Of a DNA stretch of 64,000 nt, positions 37,737 through 47,538 are shown piece by piece. The DNA lies in assembly GCA_050084515.1 (NCBI GenBank), contig CM114275.1, positions 19,282,001 to 19,346,000 of the forward strand. The letters run 5' to 3'. This DNA comes from Blasia pusilla. Lineage: Eukaryota; Marchantiophyta; Marchantiopsida; Blasiales. The notes under the pieces are model-generated. The model ran no database searches and was not told the origin of the DNA. It saw only the letters and a list, made by a program, of their open reading frames with translations. The position numbers were made by a program, and so were the translations under genes. Position 1 is the first letter of the stretch; every line of letters starts with the position of its first letter.

Positions 37737-38880
37737 GTGGGCTGGTGGGAATTCGGTTGTGTGGTCGGAACTCTCGTGAGGCACGCGTGGAGTTATGCCT
37801 TTATCCCGGAGCACCGAGAGTTAGGTGGCGATTGGGCTCCTGGATTGGAGATGTTGACCCCATTGGATACCACACCCATAGTGTGGCAGTGTCCAGAGGA
37901 GGGTGTTAGGGTGTTAGATCTCTTTGGAGGGATTAGCGTTGGATTGGCTGCGATATTGCAGGCGGGTATATGGGTGTATGAGTACCTTTATGTGGAGAGA
38001 GATGAGACTGCGCAGCGAGTATCATTACGTCACGTGGCGAGATTGATCCACAAGTATCTTGAGTTCTTTCCCGTATCTACAGTACGGGGATATGAACATA
38101 CACTACCCGCCAAAATTTCCTTGGTGGGGGAGTAGGATCTCGATAGAGTTAGCACCATTCATTTGGTGATTGCTTGATGGCCATGTCAAGGTCATTCATC
38201 AGCTGGCCAAGGATTTGGATTGCAAGATCCGAGGTCAGGGATGTTTTGGGGGATGTTGCGAGTAGTACGACACTTGCAAGAGAGTCAAGCATGTTCTTCG
38301 GCGTATATTTGGGAGAATGTGCCGTTGTTGGGAGACATTCGTGCACGTGGGATGATGAGTATGCATCAGGTGAGGTCTTGGTTGGGACCTGTTGTATTGT
38401 TGGATGCAGCGAGAGTTGGATTATGCGCCCATCGTCCACGACTGTGGTGGACGAGCCTGATACCATCAGAGGTACTGAGTTGAGCATATGATGGAGTCCA
38501 GAGAGCACCACATCTCACAGTGGATGCTATTTTGGGCTTAGGGCGTCGAACTCAGGTAGTGACGCGTGATGATAGACCACTGTTGGCGATGGCTAATAGG
38601 GTGGGGGAGTTGAGGGCAGCCTTACCTACCTTGGTGAGCTTCCCAGCATCCCATGCCTTTCATCAGGGAGGGCCAAGCATGATTTGGGATGAGGTGACCC
38701 GAGCATTGGAGGAGCCTATAGTAGATGAGCGCGAGCGCGCCATGGGGTTTGCTACGGGTACTACGGCGGTGCTAAGTATGATTGAGGCATCCTGGAGATA
38801 GGTATTGGGGCAGGCAATGGACCTCAAGTGTCTCACATGGATAGTGAGCCTAGGTATGGCTGAGCAGAGACGGATGTGAG
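37737..38880 (+). pseudogene. C5-cytosine DNA methyltransferase domain inside gypsy pol (plus copy)
   Basis: A DNMT-like catalytic domain that would transfer methyl groups from S-adenosylmethionine to C5 of cytosine. Motif I is EEGVRVLDLFGGISVGLA (about 37900-37950), motif IV is WPCQG with the PCQ nucleophile cysteine at 38181-38189, motif VI is WENVPLL (about 38310), motif VIII is AHRPRLWW (about 38425-38450), and the C-terminal block is ERERAMGF...VLGQAMDLKCLTWI (to about 38850). All pieces lie in one frame; the breaks are stops only: TAG 38133-38135, TGA just before WPCQG, TGA before 38484, and TAG just before VLGQAMD. The LDLFGG and HRPR-type blocks look closer to DNMT3/DRM-type enzymes than to CMT or MET1, but I could not align them. 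Confidence 0.8.
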
Positions 38881-39194
38881 TGTCATCCATGCCATCACGT
38901 CTAGGAGTTGGACCATTTCCTACAAGGTCTGTATAGTCATTGGCTCGGGGCGGGACTAGGAGAGATATGCACCCATGGACTTCCTAGGACGTCATTCGAG
39001 CGGAGAATGCGAAAGCGGCCAGAGCAGCATATGTTCATTTTTTGGATGTGGAGCAAGGTGTAGGAGGTCAGAGTGGAGTGGCTGTTGCGGAGGTGGCTAG
39101 GGTTGCTATATAGCAATCAAAGTCGGAGGCTGCGTCCTCTCCGAATGAGGTCACGATGGAGATTTGGGAGCCTATGATAGGTCTCAAGTTGATG

Positions 39195-40592
39195 GGAGGA
39201 GAGCGATGACAAGTTCATAGGTTTGTGAGAGGGCACGTCAATTGTTTTGCCTTCAGTATGAGAGACTTGGGTACGCTAAAGGGTCCTGGGATACGGATTG
39301 AGTTGGCTAGTGATATGCCGATCCTTCGTCGATCCTAAAGGTATTCTGATATGGAGCGAGCCTTGATTCACAGCAGGACTCTGGACTTACTGGAGGCAGG
39401 ACTTGTGGAGTTATCACATGGGGAGTATGCATCTGCCACAGTCATGCCGACAAAGAAGGATATGTATGGCAATTAGACGGATCAGCGGATGTGTGGATAG
39501 ACGAGGTCAGATCGGTACGCCATGAATACTCCTGAAGAGATCTTTGATGTGGTAGGGCATGCAAAGATCTTCAGTACTTTAGATCTCCCTGTTGGCTATT
39601 ATGAGCTTCCTATTAGGTTGGAGGACAAGGAGAAGACAACATTATGGGGGATAGATCGGTTTGGGAGAGATTGCTTGTATCAATGGCGTTTCTTACCATT
39701 TGGGTTGAAGAACGCGCTTGCAGAGTTTCAGTGAGTGATGGCTTGGATTTTGTACGATTTTACATAGATGATATTATTATCTTCAGTTCCACGATTGAGG
39801 AGCATGAGCGACACGTGGAAAAGGTGTTTCGGCGATTGCAGTTACATGGACTGAAGTTACATCCAAGCAAGTGCAGATTCTTTCAGGAGCAGATTGAGTA
39901 CTTGGGACACACCATATACCCGAGTGGGTTAGGTGTTCAGCAGACAAAGATGGAGGCTATTTCACAGGATTCCACGCCCCACAGATGTGAGTCGAGTTCG
40001 AGTGTTTCTTAGACTGGGGAACTTCTATCGGCGGTATGTCAAGGGTTTTAGTGCGATCGCCAAGTCTTTGACCTTGTTGACGAGAATTGATCAGGATTGG
40101 TTGTGGGGAGATGATCAGGAGCGAGCATTTCAGGAGCTCAAGGACAGGTTGACGTTCTCACCCATTTTACAGAGACCGGTTAGGGGTCCCCCATTCTAGT
40201 TACATACGGATTGGAGCATGTTGGGTCTAGGAGCAGTGCTTACTCAGAGGGATGACAAGCAGAGAGAGTTCGTTGTGGCTTACGCGAGCGGATCGAACAA
40301 CATTGAAGAGGCAAAGTAAAACTCCTACGAGAGAGAGTGCTTGGCTGCAGTGTGGGCCATGGCACATTTCAGCTATTATTTATTTAGCAACCCTTTCACA
40401 CTTATCACTAATCATCAGCCGTTGAGGTGGTTAAAGGAGTCCGGAAAGCTTATAGGAAAGGTTGCCAGGTGGGCTCTATTACTACAAGAGTATGAGTTTG
40501 AGGTGGTTCACAGGCTAGGTCGGCTGAACCAAGATGCGGATAGGTTAAGTTGTAATCCATGTCCGAGTCAGAGAGACGACATAGGATCTTGA
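39195..40592 (+). pseudogene. Reverse transcriptase and RNase H of the plus-strand methyltransferase element
   Basis: RT runs from MRDLGTLKGPGIRIELASDM (about 39258) through SHGEYASATVMPTKKD, DRFGRDCLYQWRFLPFGLKN and the catalytic FYIDDIIIFSST (about 39755-39790) to LGHTIYPSGLGVQQTK. RNase H follows (TDWSMLGLGAVL, ERECLAAVWAMAHF, LITNHQPLRWL) and ends with LNQDADRLSCNPCPSQ. About 35 bp between EFQ and LDFVRFYIDD are missing relative to the minus copy, which causes a frameshift. In RNase H the D of TDHQPL is N. Confidence 0.85.
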
Positions 40593-40949
40593 TGGCACGG
40601 AGACAGTGATAAGAAGATGGTGCCCGGTTGGCATGCATCTGCCTATCTTTTTTGGTTGACTATGGTAGGTCAGTTGCAGATAATAACTCTAGTGGTGGGG
40701 TCGAATGATGAGTCTTTGGATCGAGAGATCAGTGAGGAAGCGACAGGTGGTCGTGATATCCATGTCAACGTAGAGGTTCTGGAGTTCTTGCACACTGGCG
40801 TCATAGCGAGCATAGTGAGTGCTAGGTAGCAAGATCGGATCCTATAGAGAGCAAGAGGTTCAGATGGGAGGGGACTCACATTTTGCGGGTATGGGGAGAG
40901 GGGATGAGGGGACATTTTGAGGGGTATGGGAAGGATACGAGTTTTCGCG

Positions 40950-41976
40950 ACCCTCATAACCAAACAACACCAAATACGTGCCAAGCGAAACATCAGAACT
41001 CAAAGAAACTCACGCCGCGAGGTTTGCGCTTTGGAGAGGCGTTTGGAAGAGTCTCTTGGAAAAGTCTAAGAGACGAAACGCGGAACAGAGTTGTGCGTTT
41101 CATGCGTTAGTGGTTGCGACCAGGAAACCTAGACCAAACGCGAGCCGAGACTTGAGATGAGTTGAGTCTTGGGAGGTTGGTTGCCAAAGAGGTGAGAACC
41201 AGTTTGGAACACGACTAGCGTTTGGGAGAATCTGACTGTGTTTAGGACCATAACGTTGAGCTCCAAGATGCATTTGGGACAAGTAAGAGCGCGTTGGAAA
41301 GTTGATCTTGAGACGCTTCCAACGCACCAAAGATCTTAGCAAACGCATAAGTACAAGCTGAGATATTGGCCAAAAACGATTCAAAGAGCAATCGGGTTGA
41401 GGGCCAATTGGAGAGGCCCGGGTGTCTTTCCCTAAATGTAGGGGGCCCCCGGAGATCCCCAGAAGTACTAGTAAGGGGAGTACCTTCTCTGAGATGTCTC
41501 GGGAAACAAAACCCCACTTTGGGCGCCAAACGGCGTTTCAGAGGCACGGGATGGAATGGGAGTTTGGCGCGGAAAACCGAAACCCAAACCTGATCCAAGG
41601 GAGTGGACTTTGTACGCCACACTTGGATTCCAACCCGAGATTCACTTCGTGCGAGTCTTGGTGAGGAACTCATTGGATGTTCATCGGACAGTTGGAACCG
41701 CTAGGCGCGAAACGCCGTTTCAGGTTCCTGAACCGACCAGAAAGTCTGTCCCAAGTCTTTCGAGACTTGCCCGTGTTGGAAACCGCGAAACTAGGAAGGT
41801 TGAGCTTGAAGAGAGTGTCCGAGACGAGAACTCGGAAAGTAATCCCGTTGATTGATCCAAGACCCGACTAACCGAAGTGCGTGTTTGGATGCAGATCAGC
41901 GTTGAGAGCGTGACCTACTGAACGCACACTTCCGCAACAAACAAGATTAACGTTCAAGGAGAGTAGGCGCATGACA
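40950..41976 (+). repeat. 5' LTR of a second, gag-only gypsy element
   Basis: Non-coding DNA of about 1.0 kb between the end of the methyltransferase-element fragment and a canonical primer binding site, ending CGCATGACA. The left boundary is inferred from loss of similarity to the minus-strand copy (45.68 kb). It has recurring CGTTTGG/CCAAACG words and two related inverted units, GGCGCCAAACGGCGTTTCAG near 41521 and AGGCGCGAAACGCCGTTTCA near 41701. No second LTR copy exists in the window, so the identification rests on position. Confidence 0.55.
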
Positions 41977-41978
41977 CG

Positions 41979-41990
41979 TGGTATCAGAGC
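41979..41990 (+). promoter_or_regulatory. Primer binding site (initiator Met tRNA)
   Basis: TGGTATCAGAGC is the standard plant LTR-retrotransposon primer site complementary to the 3' end of initiator methionine tRNA. It lies 2 bp after the LTR end and about 140 bp before the gag start. Confidence 0.9.
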
Positions 41991-42128
41991 AATTCCTTGA
42001 TGAGCGTGAACTTGGGGTCGTTGAAGATCTGGATGTTTGGGGAGAACTCAAGGTAGCCGAAAGACCACGACGCCGAGGAGGAACGCAAGAGGCGAGGAGG
42101 AGATCTGAGAAAATGCGACGACTCGCAA

Positions 42129-43355
42129 ATGGCGACCAAGGGCGAAGAACCGAGGAAACCGCGAGTCAAAGCAAAGAAGCCAAGAGACGAATCAATGACG
42201 GACCGAGAGCCGGAGGTGGAATTTGCGACTCCCGAAGTGCCGAGTCCCAGACATGAGGATGTTCCAACCGAAAATCTTTCCGCGGGACCTTCGGGTCCAA
42301 ACTTAAACGATCCGGCCTTTTATACCCAAATGATGGGATTGATGAAGGTGATGGCGGACCAGATGGCTGAACAGAGCAAGGTGATATCGGAATTCAAGTC
42401 AAATGGAGCCTCTAGTTCTAGCAAGAAGCTTTGTAAGACTAATTTGCCAACGCCATTCACGGGAATGGGGCGTTCTCGGAAAGTGAGCGAGTTTCTAACA
42501 AAACTCGAACTCTATTTCGAAGCGCAAAAGGCAGATGAACAAGACAAGGTGACTGTAGCGGTCACGTTTTTTAAGGATCACGCTCTCCATTGGTGGACGG
42601 CTCACCGCAAAGAACATCTAGGTCGTGGGAAAACGTTGAGTTGGGAAGATTTCAAGGAGTTGATTGGGAACCGATTCACTCCGGAATATCAGGAGTACCG
42701 CGATGGCATGGAGGTGGTGAGGTTGCGCCACAGTGGATCACTTGGCGCTTATATGCGAGAGTTTAGTGCGCTCATGAGTGCACTTTCCACGGATGAACAT
42801 ACTAAAAAGGTGATCTTCCTAAGTGGGCTCAAACCGAATGCCGAGAAGGCTCTCTTTCGTATGCCTCATATCCCAGAGACGTGCGCGGATCTCTTGAGAC
42901 TAGCCGAGCGGATTGGGGACAATGAAGTCCAACACCCGAAACCCTTTGAGACAAAAAGTTTTTCTAAGTTACAGAAGAACAAAGGGACATCCAAGAGGGT
43001 TCGGAATGGGGGTGAGCGCGACCACGGAGGGTCTCTCGCCCCAACGGCGAAACGAGTGGAACTCAACGCGAAGCCAAAGGGGCCGCCGTTTACGATGTCA
43101 ACGAATGCCAAAGTGATTTGCTACAATTGTGGCGAACCCGGGCACATGGCTAAGGAATGTGTTAGGCCCAAGGTTAGTAAACCGAGTATGATTGCGTTTG
43201 CCGCTAAGCATTTATCGGAGGGAGATCTAGATATATCTCTACAAGTCACCAAGAGAACGCCCAATTTAGTTTACCTAGGATCTCGGGGGGGACACTCTAT
43301 GTATACCTCCTACATCACCTACGACGTTTTGGGGTCGAAAACCCCTAACTTATAA
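42129..43355 (+). CDS. Gag polyprotein of the gag-only gypsy element
   Basis: A 408-codon open frame starting at ATG 42129. The retrotransposon gag domain is at about residues 120-270 (VTFFKDHALHWWTAHRKE, LSWEDFKELIGNRFTPEYQE, YMREFSALM, KKVIFLSGLKP), followed by a basic linker and one CCHC knuckle, CYNCGEPGHMAKEC (about 43120-43162). The last 40 residues after the knuckle do not resemble a protease, and the DNA after 43355 is unrelated, so the element is cut off near 43.25-43.35 kb. Unlike every other retroelement ORF here it is intact, which suggests a younger insertion truncated by a later deletion or rearrangement. A shorter start upstream of the gag domain cannot be excluded. Confidence 0.85.
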   Translation: MATKGEEPRKPRVKAKKPRDESMTDREPEVEFATPEVPSPRHEDVPTENLSAGPSGPNLNDPAFYTQMMGLMKVMADQMAEQSKVISEFKSNGASSSSKKLCKTNLPTPFTGMGRSRKVSEFLTKLELYFEAQKADEQDKVTVAVTFFKDHALHWWTAHRKEHLGRGKTLSWEDFKELIGNRFTPEYQEYRDGMEVVRLRHSGSLGAYMREFSALMSALSTDEHTKKVIFLSGLKPNAEKALFRMPHIPETCADLLRLAERIGDNEVQHPKPFETKSFSKLQKNKGTSKRVRNGGERDHGGSLAPTAKRVELNAKPKGPPFTMSTNAKVICYNCGEPGHMAKECVRPKVSKPSMIAFAAKHLSEGDLDISLQVTKRTPNLVYLGSRGGHSMYTSYITYDVLGSKTPNL

Positions 43356-43359
43356 GTGA

Positions 43360-44089
43360 AATTTTTTTTTCCTCCCCCTTACTTACTTTAAAATCGCAAT
43401 TTTTTAAAAATTATGACCCCTATATTTTGTTAAGTAAATTTCTGTCCTTGATTTGTTTAGGGGCTTGAAAGTAAAGATAAGTACCCTTCGCGCGGCGGTC
43501 TTGTATTGTTGCACTTGATAATAGGCTATCAAAAGCTTTCAGCAATACCCAAGCCACTGCCAAACATAGTATGATATGTAAGGTGGAATTATCTGCATGT
43601 TTCCATTGTATCAATATTTAGTGCAACTTCCACTTTCCCCATTACTATGACACCTATGACGGAGAGGAATTGAACCTCTGTATGGGCAGGATGCTCATAT
43701 GGCCACGCCGTCATTCCCCTAATCTATCCCCTCCCAAAACTAGCCTATCATAAACTCAGAAAATGACTTCACACTATAACATGCACATCACTTGGCAAAA
43801 GACGACACGCTGCGGATGTAATCATTGATCACTCGTAAATCACTGTTATCCAATTCATATATCCTGGATGTAAGACTTGGTTTCATGGACAAGCTCACAT
43901 TTGAAATTACCATTTCAATGTCTATATATTGGCCATCACATGCATCATATGTGAACAAGGTGTGGCTCTTACCTGTGCGCCGATACCAATTGCACAATAT
44001 CTGACAAACACTGCCTGTCTGTCCATCTTTTGGGACATGTCGGTCCAAAAGATCAATAGGAGATCTACATCTACCCCATTGACTACCGT
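43360..44089. other. Unassigned junction DNA
   Basis: Starts with T- and A-rich sequence (43361-43410), then a tRNA-like hairpin (43656-43714, minus). A minus-strand ORF of 102 codons (44096-43788) has no recognised domain. This stretch separates the truncated gag element from the inverted integrase tail that starts at 44090. Confidence 0.45.
43656..43714 (-). ncRNA. Shortened tRNA-like sequence (possible tRNA pseudogene)
   Basis: On the minus strand a perfect 7-bp stem (ATGACGG with CCGTCAT) encloses a 5-bp T-arm stem AGAGG/CCTCT with the T-loop-like heptamer TTCAATT, directly adjacent to the closing strand as in a tRNA. The total is 59 nt rather than about 72, and no complete D or anticodon arm can be drawn. 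It may be a deleted organelle-type tRNA gene or a coincidence. Confidence 0.3.
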
Positions 44090-44302
44090 GCGCCATGTCA
44101 TCTTCCTAACATTGATGGTACAGCAGATCCGAGCTTAGCAGTAGTTCCTGCAGGCTTGCATGGTATGTTGTGTGGTTCTGCCCGTGGTGCGGCCACGATG
44201 CTAGTCTGTGATGGATGTTTGAGAGGTTGGCATATGGCATGTCTGACGCCACCTCTCACTAGGGTTCCTCGGGGACGATGGATGTATACCAGATGTACAT
44301 AG
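44090..44302 (+). pseudogene. Integrase C-terminal tail with degenerate PHD finger (inverted)
   Basis: The frame reads APCHLPNIDGTADPSLAVV, then LCGSARGAATMLVCDGC, LRGWHMACLTPPLTRVPRG and RWMYTRCT before TAG at 44300-44302. This is a C4HC3 PHD finger layout (a chromatin-reading zinc module): the CDGC, GWH, AC and final C positions are present. The first Cys pair is damaged (HGMLC in frame; CMVC appears in a shifted frame, consistent with a small insertion), and the penultimate Cys is Tyr. It is the expected continuation of the minus-strand integrase, which stops at KDHVRNC near 44623, but it lies on the opposite strand. Confidence 0.7.
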
Positions 44303-44475
44303 AGGAGATACTAGGTAGGTTTCGATTCTGACTTTTTATGTGACATGGATGATAGAAAGGCGACTAACGATGAGGCCACATGAGCACCTGACCTCCTTGC
44401 TCTTAGCGTCTGAGAGATGTATGTTATGGTAGGTAGGGATGGATGGCTATCTAGAGCTAGAGGGACCTAACCACC

Positions 44476-44614
44476 AGCTAGGGGGGCGATTGGAGATATT
44501 TTAGTACTTCTTGTCTCGTTGTTTGGATGCCATGAGTTAGCATGGGATCGTGCGTGTTTGTGTGTGTGTTCGGTGACAGGGATAAATGTTGTATAGTGGT
44601 GTGTATGCGCACGA
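44476..44614 (+). repeat. Polypurine tract and 5' part of an LTR (inverted end of the element)
   Basis: AGCTAGGGGGGCGAT (44476-44490) is purine-rich and followed by TGGAGATATTTTAGTACTTC, the same start as the fragment at 13790. Similarity to that fragment ends at ATGCGCACGA (44614). It is therefore the U3 end of the 3' LTR of the PHD/methyltransferase family, broken at 44614 where the minus-strand integrase begins. Confidence 0.65.
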
Positions 44615-44622
44615 TAACTGTT

Positions 44623-45991
44623 ACAATTACGCACATGGTCCTTCCATACCATATCATCGCTTCCCTCCTTCAAGAGAAAACTGGATGGCAAAACGTCACG
44701 CACTCTCAAGATAGTACGCCCTGCAATCACATCCAACGTCGTTGGTGCCGTCTGATGCAAGTAGACATAATCTCCCTGATGAAACCTCTGAATATTTGGT
44801 CGATAACCACCACCCCGAATAGTCGCATACCTCAACGTATCTCGATGCTTCAAAATCGTCAAGTTCTCGAACGCCATGGGCATCAATCTCCGAAACAACT
44901 CAAGTCTCTGAGAACATGCTCGCATCCATACATATGGGTCATCAAGGTCCAGTACCTCACCAGCATCTCGACGAATGGCCGCAGGTAAATCTGGCTCTCG
45001 GCCATAAAGTAGCAAGTACGGTGAAAAAGATGCTAAGGATGCATGCCTGCTGAATTTGTATCCCATCGCCAACCAGAACAACTAGAGGTCCCAATCTCCT
45101 AGATGACCTCTCTGCAAGCCATACTTGCATAAACCCCTCTTCATCATCTGCACAAATCTCTCCGCTAATCCATCGGCCTCGGGATGATCTCGCGTAGTCG
45201 TGCGATGGTCGATCAGCGTCTGATCACACAAGGTCTGGACCTCATCGCGAAACTCGGTACCTTGGTCTATTAACACCTCAGCTGGTGTGCCATAATGACT
45301 CAGCACTCTGTCAAGGAAGGCATAAGCTACTCCCTCACTCGCTTTGTCAGGCAATGCAACCAACTCGATCCACTTTGAGAAGTGCTCGACCATCACCAAC
45401 ACATAACAACTGTGACGCTCCGACAAAGGCAAAGGTCCTGCAAAATCCAAAGTCCATCTATATCCTAAGCCCATGATCAGTAATGGATGCAATTGTGAAG
45501 TCAGAGCATTGAACGATGCTCGGACCCGATCACTCACCATGCACGTGGCAACAAACTGCTGAACGTCAGTCGTCAGTCTGCATGCCTCGCCACCAATACT
45601 AAATCTGGAGCAAGTTGTACGTCCGCTTCATCCCAAAGTGACCCAACTCCTCGTGAGCATGATGCACTAGTCGTTCTCTCTACGAAGGCTGCGGCACTAC
45701 GCGTACTCTGCCATCCTCCCAAACCCTCAAAATATGTGTCCCCTCCCAACGGAACCGTCTGGCCCACTGTAGGATCCGCTCCCGCTCTCTAGCACCCACG
45801 ATGCTCGCAACGCTGCCAGTACGAAGGTACTCCAAGACTACTCCATCATCATGAATATCTCGGCCATCTGTCGTCTCCTCACTGGCCTGAGGATCCAAGG
45901 ACTCTCCACTAGACCTCGCCATCAAAGTCTCCACACTCTGGCTCTCCATAGCCAACATGCCTAAATAGGCTGACAGGTGCCATCCTGACAC
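44623..45991 (-). pseudogene. Integrase of the minus-strand methyltransferase element
   Basis: The zinc domain RERLVHHAHEELGHFGMKRT starts near 45685 and ends in CMVS, so the last Cys of HHCC is Ser. The catalytic core keeps all three acidic residues: LDFAGPLPLSERH (about 45440), VLIDQGTEFRDEVQ (about 45270) and HPEADGLAERFVQMMKRG (about 45180). After TAG 45082-45084 the C-terminal part continues in the same frame (SPYLLLYGREPDLP, FHQGDYVYLHQ, LKEGSDDMVWKDHVRNC). In related elements this is followed by APCHLP and a PHD finger, here found inverted at 44090. The segment 45991-45680 upstream is the RNase H-integrase linker. Confidence 0.85.
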
Positions 45992-46036
45992 TGACTCCTC
46001 ATCACTCTCTCCATGCCATCGAGCTCCAGTTGCATC

Positions 46037-47463
46037 TCACTGACTCGGGCATGGGTTACGACTTAACCCATCTGCATCTTGGTTGAGCGTCGTAGGTCTA
46101 TGGACCACCTGAAAATCATACTCCTTCAACAATAGAGCCCATCTTGCAAGCTTCCCAGTAAACTTGTCAGACTCCATCAACCTTTTCAGTGGTTGATGAT
46201 CAGTGATGATGGTAAAGGGGTTGCCGAATAAGTAACACCTGAAATGCGCAACAGCCCACACTGCAGCCAAGCACTCACCCTCATACGAGTTGTACTTTGC
46301 CTCTTCAGCATTTTTTGAGCGGCTAGTGTAAGCCACCACGAACTCTCTACCCTCATCATCATGTTGGATGAGCACCGCTCCAAGCCCCAACATGCTCCAA
46401 TTTGTGTGCAAGTGGAAAGGACGCCTCCTGATCGGTCTCCTCAAGATGGGCACGGACGTCAATTTGTCCTTGAGCAACTGAAATGATCACTCTTGCTCAT
46501 CCCCCCAGTGCCACTCTTGATCCACCTTGGTCAGCAAGGTCAGCGGCTTCGCAATCGAATTGAATCCCTTGACGTATCGCCGATAGAAGTTTGCCAATCC
46601 CATGAATGCGCGAACACGGCTCACATCTGTAGGGCATGGAATGCGTGAGATAGCCTCTACCTTTGTCTGCTGAATACCAAGGCCCCCTGGGTATATCGTA
46701 TGACCCAAGTACTCAATGTGGTTGTAGAAGAACTTGCACTTTCCTGGATATAGCTTCAGCCCATGTAATTGCAATCGTCAAAACACCTCCTCTAGATCTC
46801 GCTCATGCTCCTCAACCGTGGTGCTAAAGACTACGATGTCATCAATATAACACCTAGCAAAATCCAAACCTGCCAAGATCCTATCCATCATCCTCTGAAA
46901 CTCAACCGGGGCGCTCTTTAACCCAAATGGTAAGAACCGCCACTGGTACAAACAATCCTTCCCTTGAGGATCGATGCCCCAAAATGCCGTCTTCTGCCTG
47001 TTCTCCAATCAGATAGGCAACTGATGGTATCCGGCTCGCAAATCCAATGAACTGAAAACCTTTGCATCTTTGCATGACCAATCGCATCAAAGATCTCAAG
47101 GGTGGGCATGGCATACCTATCGGACTTCGTCAGCGGATTGATAGGTCGGTAATCCCCACACATCCGCCTATCCGTCCAGTTGCCATGCACATCCTTCTTC
47201 GCAGGCATGACAGTGGCAGATGCATACTCCCCATGCGACATCTACAATAGTCTTGCTCCAACCAAGTCCTGGCTCCTACTCTGAATCAGAGCCTTCTCCA
47301 TATCACTGTACCTATAGGATCGTCGGAAGATCGGCATATCACTCGACAACTCAATGCGGATCCCCGGTCCCTTCAACGTACCCAAATCCTCCATGCTAAA
47401 CGCAAAGCAGCTCCTATAACTCCTAAGGAACTGATGTATTCGGCGCCGCTCTCCTCCTGTCAA
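46037..47463 (-). pseudogene. Reverse transcriptase and RNase H of the minus-strand methyltransferase element
   Basis: RT begins with MEDLGTLKGPGIRIELSSDM, then SHGEYASATVMPAKKD, CGDYRPINPLTKSDRYAMPT, DCLYQWRFLPFGLKSAP and the catalytic CYIDDIVVFSTT (about 46850), and ends with NFYRRYVKGFNSIAKPLTLL. RNase H (46477-46037) has HTNWSMLGLGAVL (first catalytic D changed to N), YEGECLAAVWAV, IITDHQPLK and LNQDADGLSRNP. Stops are TAG 47242-47244, TGA before RLQLHGLK and TGA before SFQLLKD; one frame change lies near 47000. Confidence 0.9.
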
Positions 47464-47538
47464 CTAAGGGCCCATATCTGGCTCCCAAGTCTCCATCGTG
47501 ACTATGGTAGGACTCTCCTTCGCGGATATCGGTGGTTG

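Larger units (their letters stand above)
37735..40945 (+). mobile_element. Truncated plus-strand copy of a methyltransferase-bearing Ty3/gypsy element
   Basis: This fragment begins in the linker before the methyltransferase domain (about 37780) and runs through methyltransferase, RT and RNase H to just before the integrase zinc finger (about 40945), where a foreign LTR starts. Gag, protease, integrase and both LTRs are absent. It corresponds domain for domain to the minus-strand copy at 44.6-51.6 kb. Many stops and a small deletion in RT show it is dead. Confidence 0.85.

Noticed and set aside
43788-44096. 102-codon minus-strand ORF next to the inverted integrase tail as an extra domain of the element
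   Set aside because: It has no recognisable motif and its start lies in the shadow of the plus-strand integrase tail, so there is no support for a gene.
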